Below, piece by piece: positions 1 to 7,371 of a stretch of DNA of 64,000 nucleotides. The stretch comes from Emergomyces orientalis (taxonomy: Eukaryota; Ascomycota; Eurotiomycetes; Onygenales; Ajellomycetaceae): contig MOWL01000046.1 in the NCBI GenBank assembly GCA_002110485.1, positions 1 through 64,000 of the forward strand. Direction: 5' to 3'. The notes below the pieces were generated by a model. The model ran no database searches, was not told the DNA's origin, and worked only from the letters and a program-made list of their open reading frames with translations. Position numbers and translations under genes: made by a program. Positions within the stretch are counted from its first letter, which is position 1. The number at the start of each line of letters is the position of its first letter.

Positions 1-310
1 TGGGCAGGAGCAGCGGGATCGTAAGGAGGTTGGTAAGTTCGCCGTGTATACAATATTCTATTCAACGAGCTATCCAAATAGCAATACAAAAGAACACGTA
101 GGAGATTCAAATATAGAAGAAGAACAAGCAATCAATCACATATCAAATCACACAATCAAAAAGGAGCAATCTCACTGCTCTGCGTACAATCAATCTTCGC
201 CGAATCCACACGTGTGTCAAAGGATAATGGGAATATGAGGCAGCCATGCCAAACAAATATATGAGGCGGTCTCGGCGAAAAGTAATACCACGCCGAGATT
301 CCCCACCACA
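1..310 (-). repeat. 3' LTR of gypsy 1, cut by the window edge
   Basis: Matches 10376-10685 with a constant offset of 10375 and no difference seen by eye. Homology stops exactly at 310, next to a polypurine tract on the sense strand. The distal 38 bases of the LTR are outside the window. Confidence 0.93.
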
Positions 311-322
311 CATCTCCCCCCT
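311..322 (-). other. Polypurine tract of gypsy 1
   Basis: Sense strand AGGGGGGAGATG lies directly before the TGTGG start of the 3' LTR. This is the usual position of the plus-strand DNA primer. Confidence 0.8.
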
Positions 323-631
323 ATAGCTTGCCGACCCGGCAAGTAAGAATGCGATCCGAATGAATGAAAACAAGGAATTGCAGGAAAGAATCAATCAAGA
401 ATCAAGAAAATGAAAGACAATCAATAAAAGAATATAGAAAAGAGAAAGAAAAAGTGAACAGCAGAGAAAAGAAAGACAAGCAAGAACAAGAGAAAACAGG
501 GAAACAAGTAAGCAGAATGTGATCAACACAGCGACAGTGGCAAGATGCGGCAAATTGGCAACAGCGCGATCGTGATTGGTCAATCTTTTGACGGCCGGGG
601 CCGGGAAAACATGATTGGCTGATGGCTGCGG
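323..631 (-). other. Untranslated stretch between ORF4 and the 3' LTR
   Basis: About 300 bases with a purine-rich plus strand (roughly 360-520) and the second CCAAT-palindrome module. No gene is supported. Confidence 0.5.
571..623 (-). promoter_or_regulatory. Second, diverged CCAAT-palindrome module before the 3' LTR
   Basis: Same order as the module in pol: GTGATTGGTCAA, then a GC-rich imperfect palindrome (ACGGCCGGGGCCGG), then ATGATTGGCTGA. It lies in the untranslated stretch downstream of ORF4. Confidence 0.45.
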
Positions 632-1642
632 CTATTCGGCGGGCGCATTCTCGCGGCCATGCACCGGAATCTGCATAGCCTCGCCCTCGGCGACAGCGCG
701 ATCTCCCTCAATTGAGGCGAGGGGGATGTTCCTCTTCAGACAATAGAAACAGCTACGTTCTCCAAATAATTCCTCCTCTGTAGCCATCATGATCTCGAAA
801 CACCGGATCCCTTCGGTGACCGCTCTCTTGCGCCACTCCTCAATGTATTCTTGCGGCGAACTGCCCTTGCCGTTGAAGAGAATATCTTGCTCGTGCCTGA
901 CCATAGGGTCATCCCACTTCCGTCGACCCACCAGAGCATCCGAAATCGCTCCAAGACCCGTGACTGGAACAGCAGCAGGGTACCGATATGGAATACTTCC
1001 ATATAATACCGAAAGGCCAGAGGGTGTTGACGGCCCGGCAACCAAAATCGCGATGTGCTCGGAGAGCTGCTCCCACGATCCGCTTTCAGGGACTTCAAGA
1101 GAGTGCCCGTCATCCTGAATTCCAACATACCACGGCAGCATTGTCTTGCGTTCCTTAGTAGCAGGCCCGGTGCTTCCATGAGGAAGATGCGGCATGGTTA
1201 TTCGAGCATCGCCTTGCTTGCATGGGACAGTCGTCCACTGCGTTCTGAAGTCGTTGAGATCCTTGTTGGTGAGCATCTCAGATGTCACCTCTTGAACAAT
1301 TCCACCATTCGGGAGATTGCGAGCACGCAGACGTCTGTTCCATTCTTGAATATTTTGATGCATTCCCGGGACTATGGTGGTGCAATTCCTCCCATCTTCG
1401 TCGCTGAAAGAGACTGATCCCTGAATCATATTCGCTCCATGATTTTCCTCCGCCAGGCGTTTAATATTGACATCAATATGGCGGAAGTAAGTGCTATCCC
1501 AGACAAGGCGTATTTTGCATAATAGGGATAGGAAATCAGGTGCGTGCGATGATCGGGGCGGAGAGCAACATACCACACATAATACAGTGGATCTTGACGG
1601 ACGATCTGTTGAACAATCCCGTGCAACATTGTTCGGAGCCAC
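632..1642 (-). CDS. ORF4 of gypsy 1, probably a continuation of ORF3 in the -1 frame
   Basis: 336 open codons whose first part overlaps the end of ORF3 by 217 bases in the -1 frame. The extreme N-terminal translation looks like shadow sequence. From about 1500 downward it looks like genuine coding (TYFRHIDVNIKRLAEENH, then MIQGSVSF). The sequence A TTA AAC, one base from the gag-pol slip site, lies in the ORF3 phase at 1459-1465. The product could therefore be an ORF3-ORF4 fusion made by frameshifting, a separate protein from an internal ATG near 1420, or the result of a single indel that split one gene. No domain is recognised; a CFYC pair occurs near the C terminus. Confidence 0.55.
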   Translation of the reverse strand: MAPNNVARDCSTDRPSRSTVLCVVCCSPPRSSHAPDFLSLLCKIRLVWDSTYFRHIDVNIKRLAEENHGANMIQGSVSFSDEDGRNCTTIVPGMHQNIQEWNRRLRARNLPNGGIVQEVTSEMLTNKDLNDFRTQWTTVPCKQGDARITMPHLPHGSTGPATKERKTMLPWYVGIQDDGHSLEVPESGSWEQLSEHIAILVAGPSTPSGLSVLYGSIPYRYPAAVPVTGLGAISDALVGRRKWDDPMVRHEQDILFNGKGSSPQEYIEEWRKRAVTEGIRCFEIMMATEEELFGERSCFYCLKRNIPLASIEGDRAVAEGEAMQIPVHGRENAPAE

Positions 1643-3261
1643 CCCCAGGTCTTCTTATCTTTTCGCTGATGGAACCTGTACATGCTCCATTCGACTGTGG
1701 CAACCTTCGCCAGGGTGTTGTAATTATTGTTGACCCCTGCCGCCTTCATCGCGTTCATCCATCTAAATATTGGCAGGATGACGGAACCATCCTTCTTCCA
1801 TTGCTGAAAAGCTGCACTGGAATTGAAATCAAGAAAAGCAAGTCGGGCCAGTGTTTGTTCCCAATTTGATGATGTAACCGGCGGTAGGCGATTATGGCGC
1901 ATTCGATATACCTGTAGCATATCTTCGGGGCGAGGAGGTCGGCGATCAAGGCGGAAGAAATGATATGTGTCATCAGCAGCTCGCATCCGCCCAAGATTCT
2001 GGCGATTATTCACCACAAGCCCGATTCTCTTTATCAGCCCCGCATGGTCAAGATCGCGTGTAAGGAGTCCAATCTTGCTGCCGAGATTTACTGAATGCAG
2101 ATAGCATATAGTCAAGCCTTGTCGCGGAAGCCTGGCTATCTTGTCCAGAAGATGCACCAGCTGACATTCTTCTATCTTCTTTGCATCTCTAAGCTGCGCT
2201 TTCACATCCACAGGGACATAGGGAGAACACCGGCATCCTCTGTTCACTGTTGTATGCTGCTTGTCAGTTGCCTCTACCAAAGCAGGGCTATCTTGATCAA
2301 CCCCCATATTCTCAAATTCCGCAACTTGGTCAGGGCTGAGAAGTTCAGCAAGATGGGTGTCTGACAAGGCTGCAGACAGGCTGCTGACGTCCGAAAGCAA
2401 GGATTGGCCGGAGACGCGGCGAGAAGTACGCACAGGAGGACTATGTATAGAACCTTGAGGAGATCCAAGCGAGGGTGCACTGGGGCGTATCACGTTCAAC
2501 ACACGGGGAGAAGGTAGAGGAGACTGGCCAGTCATATGTTGATCGGGAGGGGATAGGACACGTTCTTGAGGCTGGGGTGAAGCAACTGTCATAGAATCTT
2601 CAGTGAGAATTCCGCCAGGACCAAAGATAAGACCTGCAGCTTGAAGATTTCCTTGTGTGATCTCTTGGCCAATAAAATTGGAATCGGCCGCTGCTTCGAT
2701 ATCTGCCAACATGATCGTCTTATATCGCTTAACTCCTCGTCGAGGTGGCTGAGTGATGCGAGCCCACATTGCTTGATTGATCCGGCCGATTGCAGAAGCA
2801 TATTCGTGATGTAGGGCCAGGGTTTGACAGGCGCGTTGCATCCGCTCTGAAGTCATGATATGCCAGAACGAATCCACGCGAACTTTTCCCCACATCCTGG
2901 TGCATGTAGTATATGCTATGGCGCAGCGATCGCGCCGTTCAGCTACCTGAGCAGCAACTCGTTGAAGCTCCGCCGTCTGGTTATCAAATGCTTGCTGGGC
3001 CACCACCTGGCGCCAGGATCCATCATTTCTCATCCACTCATAGAATGCGGCAACCTCATCTTGAGCCGCCTCATGGCGCCCCATGAGTAGATTACCGATC
3101 TCACATTGTGCTTGGTAGCGAACCTGCGGATTCTGACCCAGAGAATTGACATAAGCTTGCAGCTCCATCGCCGTATGAAAAACATGGTTATCATATGTCA
3201 CAAGAGCGAGCTGGCTCGCTGGTCTCGGTACCAGAGTGTGTTGGCTAGAGGGGTTCGACAT
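1426..3261 (-). CDS. ORF3 of gypsy 1, unknown function
   Basis: 611 codons from a true ATG (3261), in the position where retroviruses and errantiviruses carry env. I do not recognise the protein. It has an alpha-helical N-terminal third, a Pro/Ser-rich low-complexity middle (about residues 225-300), then a basic, Trp/Tyr-rich C-terminal half that looks globular. There is no signal peptide, so a classical envelope protein is unlikely. The last 35 codons contain one hydrophobic stretch (IALTSAILMSIL) before a basic tail, but here a second frame (ORF4, -1) is also open, so the true C terminus is uncertain. A gag-like, nucleic-acid-binding or captured host protein are alternatives. Its full openness in a young element argues that it is maintained. 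Confidence 0.75.
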   Translation of the reverse strand: MSNPSSQHTLVPRPASQLALVTYDNHVFHTAMELQAYVNSLGQNPQVRYQAQCEIGNLLMGRHEAAQDEVAAFYEWMRNDGSWRQVVAQQAFDNQTAELQRVAAQVAERRDRCAIAYTTCTRMWGKVRVDSFWHIMTSERMQRACQTLALHHEYASAIGRINQAMWARITQPPRRGVKRYKTIMLADIEAAADSNFIGQEITQGNLQAAGLIFGPGGILTEDSMTVASPQPQERVLSPPDQHMTGQSPLPSPRVLNVIRPSAPSLGSPQGSIHSPPVRTSRRVSGQSLLSDVSSLSAALSDTHLAELLSPDQVAEFENMGVDQDSPALVEATDKQHTTVNRGCRCSPYVPVDVKAQLRDAKKIEECQLVHLLDKIARLPRQGLTICYLHSVNLGSKIGLLTRDLDHAGLIKRIGLVVNNRQNLGRMRAADDTYHFFRLDRRPPRPEDMLQVYRMRHNRLPPVTSSNWEQTLARLAFLDFNSSAAFQQWKKDGSVILPIFRWMNAMKAAGVNNNYNTLAKVATVEWSMYRFHQRKDKKTWGWLRTMLHGIVQQIVRQDPLYYVWYVALRPDHRTHLISYPYYAKYALSGIALTSAILMSILNAWRRKIMERI

Positions 3262-3681
3262 CTTTGTAATGAAATAAGGAAATATAGGGAAAAATCAATG
3301 AATTAAAAATAGAAAAAGAGACTTGAATGCCAATTTGAAAAAGAAAAATGATTATCTGGGCAGAGCAGGTCAATAATATAATACTTCCTCAAGGTGAATT
3401 TTGGAAGATAATGTGAAAAGCAGTCAACATGCAGCAAGGGTGACAGCAGTTCATAAAATTCACTGCCAGCTTCAATCTGACCCAGAGAATTGAATATCAA
3501 AGAGAAAGTAAACAAAACAAAGAAAAGACAATATCAAGAGATTAAAATTAGAAGGAACTGATATGATGCATGAAAAACATGCAAGAAAGAAGCAGAATCA
3601 TGAAAAATAGAGACTAAGAAAACAGCAACTTGAATGAAGAAAACAACAACAAGGAAATCATTATACAAAGAAAAACAGCAG
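3262..3681 (-). other. Spacer between pol and ORF3 of gypsy 1
   Basis: About 420 bases, A/G-rich on the plus strand (hence T/C-rich on the sense strand). No long ORF and no clear splice signals were seen. It could hold the promoter or acceptor for an ORF3 message. Confidence 0.5.
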
Positions 3682-6600
3682 TCAGATAATGACTGCAAAC
3701 TCCTTACCATGAGGGATCCATGACTGCAAGTCATCCTGACCCCCCCTCAAAGAATTCTTCTTATCAGTATCTTGCATATCCACCTCTTCCTCTTCAATAT
3801 CATTTGCTTCATTGATATTATTCTCTGCAACCGGCATTTGATTGTCTCGGAGATAGAACCTTTTTAACCTATTACCTGCAGTAGTATTTCGAAACGGCGA
3901 ACCATCCAGCTCTTCCAGATGATAGGTCCCTTTCTCATGGTTTGCTTCTCGGATTCGATACGGGCCCAGCCATCGGAAGTTGAGCTTGGCAGAATAGGAC
4001 GTTTCTAGCTTGGTATCATGCAAAAGCACCAAATCACTTATCTGCAATGGTTCTCGGACTAATTGCTTAGTTTCATCAAATAGATCTCGGTTCTTCTCTC
4101 TCGCACGGCGCAGGTGATGAGCGGCCTCCTCCAGATCTTCATCTCTCTTTTCCAATTGTCGAATACGCATATATATCAAATCAGCACGGGATTGCACTGT
4201 CTGCCAGGGAAGTGTTTGCCAAGTTGGAACGTCAAGCTCTATTGGAAGGATAGCATCGTAGCCATATTGCAGGCGGAACGGGGTTTCACCAGTAGATTGC
4301 CGAATGGTGACGCGATCTGCCCATAGCGCAGAATGGAAATGATTAACCCAGCTTCTTCCATCTGCAGCTAGCTTTGAAAGCGCATCGGATATCGGGCGGT
4401 GACCGCGTTCGACCATGCCATTAGCCTTCGCATTGTATGGTGAGATGGTTATTTGATTAACACGATATTTGGCGGTGAGAATCTTAGTCCATTTTTGATT
4501 CTCCGGCCCGCCATCACACACTAATTCCCGAAAGCAGCCGTGTCGGCAAATGATATTCTCATAGATGAATTGCGCCACGTTCTCAGCTGTTCCACGAGCG
4601 AGAGGGCGGCCTTCCACCCAGCCAGTGAGATCATTCCGAGCAATAACAGCACATCGCTTGCCTCGGTTCTTCGGAAACTTGACAACATCGATACACCACT
4701 TGTCCCATAGATAATTGCGGCTTGTTGGATATAGTGGTTCTTCCAAGCGAGCGCCATCCCTCAGCTGGCACACTGTGCAGCTTTTGCAATAATTCTTGAC
4801 GGCTTTCCAGATACCTTCCCACCAATATCGCTGCGTGATCTTGTGGTTTGTGGCCTCGCGGCCCTTATGACCAGATTCATCATGCATCCGAGCAACGATA
4901 TCCTTTTGCTCAGATGAGTTATCAACCACGCGTCTCAGAGGAATTCCCTTGCCTGATCGTCGGAATAGATGTTGACCTTGGACGATATATCGAAGTGCAT
5001 GCTTGCGCCATTTAGAAAAGACGGAACGTGGTATATCATCCGGCCGCTTCATGGTGGTGAGAAACCTCGCAATTGATTCGCTGCGATCAGAATAATCAGG
5101 CGAAAGAACACGCACACCCGATGACTCGGAAGCATCCACGCCGCTGACATCGAAATCAGGAACCGTCAAAGATGCAACACTAAAATAGTTGAGTTCTGCA
5201 TCTATGAAATCATCGATATCTTGATCCTCAGGAACCTCACCCTCAGCAGGAGGTCGACGAGATAGCCCATCTGCAGCAGTATGCTTCCGACCAGGCACAT
5301 GTCGAACTTCGAAATCAAACATCCGAATCCAGGCAAGCCAGCCAGTAACGAGAGCACCAGGCAGGTCAGTGGCAGATCGATTGAGCTGTGCCACTAGAGT
5401 CTTCGCGTCGGTTTCCAGAATAAAGTGAACGCCATACAGGTAATAACGGCATTTCTTTAGCATCTTGAGCACAGCGCGGCATTCTCGCTTTCCTGCATCA
5501 TATTTTGCTTCGGCGGGGCTCCAGATTCCGCTCTCATATCGGCAAGGGTGTAGCTTTCCATTCAATTTATCCCGTTGGCTGAGCGTTCCACCCCATCCTT
5601 CAAGACAGGCATCCGTGGCCATCACGATATCACCGGCATCTTCAGAATAATCAATGCAGCAAAGTGCAGGGGCAGTTGTCAGGGCATTCTTCAAAATTGC
5701 CATTGCATTCACTTGTTCAAGACCCCAGGTAAAAGGAATGTTCTTCTTGAATAGAATATAGATAGGTATAGAAATGATAGCGAAATTCGGAATCCATATT
5801 CTATAGTAAACGCAAACACCTAAGAAAGTTCGGGCACCCGTGACATCTGTCGGATCCGGCCACTCAACGATTTTGACGATTTTCGCAGCTTCGGGGCGCC
5901 TGCCGTCAGCATCCACAACATATCCGACTAGAACCATACCGGAGCAGGCGAATTCTGACTTTCCAACCTGGATACACGTGTCCGCGAGTTCTATGCTGAT
6001 GAGGGTGGCATCTAAGTTTTGCAGATGCTCCAGGACAAATTTCCGAATACCTGGCATCACTTCTTCATCATTGTAACGCGTCCGCGGGCCTTTCACACCA
6101 ATATCATCCATAAAATTGTCTGCTTGATGCGGTATGTTCGATCGAAGAATGCGTGCCATGATTCGGCAGAACTGCGCAATAGAATTCGTCGCGCCTTGTG
6201 GCAGTGCTGTCTGACGAAGCAACCCGATCGGGGTAAGGAAAGCTGTCATATCTCGGCTGTCTTCGTGTAAAGGAACTTGATCATATCCAGAAAAGAAATC
6301 CATCATGCTCGTTATCTTCATTCCCGCGAAATCCTCAGCAAACGCGTCCGCACTAGGTGGAATATACGCATCGCGAATAGTGACAGCGTTCATGTCCATG
6401 CACGCGTTGACAATGCGATATTTCCCAGCTTCTTTCTTCTTGACGAGGAACCACTTATTTCGATACGGACCATGGCAATGTTCATAAACTCCAGAATCAA
6501 CGCGTTCGCGAAGCATATTGATGATTGTAGGGACGAGCTTTCGAGGAATAGGAAATCCTGCCGCTTGCCATGCTTTATGCGGAGCAACGCGAATCTTGAC

Positions 6601-7371
6601 AGGTGGAGAGACTTCTTTTGCAAGCGTTCCGCAATCCTTAAAACTCCACGCGAGGGCTTTTTCTCTTCTAAGCAGAATCTCAATCAAAAGTTCGCGTTCC
6701 TGTGGGGTGAGCATCGATCCGATCCGCAGATTCTTGATCCTTTCCTCTGTGAGTCGCGAACCTCGCGGGCAATCGGAGAAACGGGGTGTAATGAAATGAT
6801 CGTAGGGCGAAGGCGGATCCTGCTCCGGAATCACATTGTCTTTGAACCATTGTTGGCGAATTTCTCTCCACTTATCTGTTCCGCCGGGAATCCCGCCACC
6901 TGTAGTTGGCACATCGAGAGGTTGAATCTTATCGGCTTTTCGCTTGTATAATGTCGCAACGACTGGACCGCGCGATCGAGGAGAAGATCGTGAAGAAGCA
7001 TATAAAGACAAATCATGAAGCTGCACACCACGAACACGGCGTGATTCGGATATTGAATAATTAGAGAAAGGAAAAGATGAATGTGTAGACGGGTAAAATT
7101 GTTGATGTAGGATGGCGGGGAAAAACCTGTGAGGTTCTCGGGCGTTTTGGGGCGGCGTTCTCTGATTGGCTGAATCTTTTGGCGGCCCGGGGCCGCCAAA
7201 AGTCTGATTGGCTGACGCACCCACACCGCTTTCAAAACACGGCAGAATATTTGCCCCGCTATCCACATCGCGATCGCTGAATCTGATATCATTTCTTTGC
7301 CCACCACATTCAACATCGCAAAGATCAATCAGACTCAGCATATCTAGTTTAAAGTCTGCACTTTGCCACAA
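3682..7371 (-). CDS. Pol of gypsy 1: reverse transcriptase, RNase H, integrase
   Basis: 1229 codons open in the -1 frame relative to gag. There is no ATG at the 5' end (the frame opens with TTG), consistent with expression as a Gag-Pol fusion entered at 7347-7353. By residue from 7371: RT around 230-450, with YRIVNA and the catalytic FMDD near 417 (YxDD variant); RNase H near 580 with ATDACLEGWGG and later ETDAK; an integrase HHCC zinc finger near 830-870 (HDESGHKG ... CKSCTVC); the integrase core with D in CIDVVKF (about 893), D in CDGGPEN (about 952) and E in NGMVERG (about 983). A GPY/F-like motif (FRWLGPYRI) follows near the C terminus. No chromodomain was seen, so target choice is not chromodomain-guided. 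All catalytic residues are present. Confidence 0.95.
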   Translation of the reverse strand: MWQSADFKLDMLSLIDLCDVECGGQRNDIRFSDRDVDSGANILPCFESGVGASANQTFGGPGPPKDSANQRTPPQNAREPHRFFPAILHQQFYPSTHSSFPFSNYSISESRRVRGVQLHDLSLYASSRSSPRSRGPVVATLYKRKADKIQPLDVPTTGGGIPGGTDKWREIRQQWFKDNVIPEQDPPSPYDHFITPRFSDCPRGSRLTEERIKNLRIGSMLTPQERELLIEILLRREKALAWSFKDCGTLAKEVSPPVKIRVAPHKAWQAAGFPIPRKLVPTIINMLRERVDSGVYEHCHGPYRNKWFLVKKKEAGKYRIVNACMDMNAVTIRDAYIPPSADAFAEDFAGMKITSMMDFFSGYDQVPLHEDSRDMTAFLTPIGLLRQTALPQGATNSIAQFCRIMARILRSNIPHQADNFMDDIGVKGPRTRYNDEEVMPGIRKFVLEHLQNLDATLISIELADTCIQVGKSEFACSGMVLVGYVVDADGRRPEAAKIVKIVEWPDPTDVTGARTFLGVCVYYRIWIPNFAIISIPIYILFKKNIPFTWGLEQVNAMAILKNALTTAPALCCIDYSEDAGDIVMATDACLEGWGGTLSQRDKLNGKLHPCRYESGIWSPAEAKYDAGKRECRAVLKMLKKCRYYLYGVHFILETDAKTLVAQLNRSATDLPGALVTGWLAWIRMFDFEVRHVPGRKHTAADGLSRRPPAEGEVPEDQDIDDFIDAELNYFSVASLTVPDFDVSGVDASESSGVRVLSPDYSDRSESIARFLTTMKRPDDIPRSVFSKWRKHALRYIVQGQHLFRRSGKGIPLRRVVDNSSEQKDIVARMHDESGHKGREATNHKITQRYWWEGIWKAVKNYCKSCTVCQLRDGARLEEPLYPTSRNYLWDKWCIDVVKFPKNRGKRCAVIARNDLTGWVEGRPLARGTAENVAQFIYENIICRHGCFRELVCDGGPENQKWTKILTAKYRVNQITISPYNAKANGMVERGHRPISDALSKLAADGRSWVNHFHSALWADRVTIRQSTGETPFRLQYGYDAILPIELDVPTWQTLPWQTVQSRADLIYMRIRQLEKRDEDLEEAAHHLRRAREKNRDLFDETKQLVREPLQISDLVLLHDTKLETSYSAKLNFRWLGPYRIREANHEKGTYHLEELDGSPFRNTTAGNRLKRFYLRDNQMPVAENNINEANDIEEEEVDMQDTDKKNSLRGGQDDLQSWIPHGKEFAVII
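7162..7215 (-). promoter_or_regulatory. CCAAT - palindrome - CCAAT module inside pol
   Basis: Two exact copies of CTGATTGGCTGA (7162-7173 and 7204-7215) flank a GC-rich inverted repeat (7176-7202, arms CTTTTGGCGGCC and GGCCGCCAAAAG, 3-base centre). On the sense strand the flanks read TCAGCCAATCAG, a good CCAAT box. A diverged copy lies at 571-623. Function (internal promoter, RNA structure) is inferred. Confidence 0.5.

Noticed and set aside
1426..1530. Env-like transmembrane tail of ORF3
   Set aside because: Only one short hydrophobic run, no signal peptide, and an alternative open frame overlaps. Not enough to call an envelope protein.
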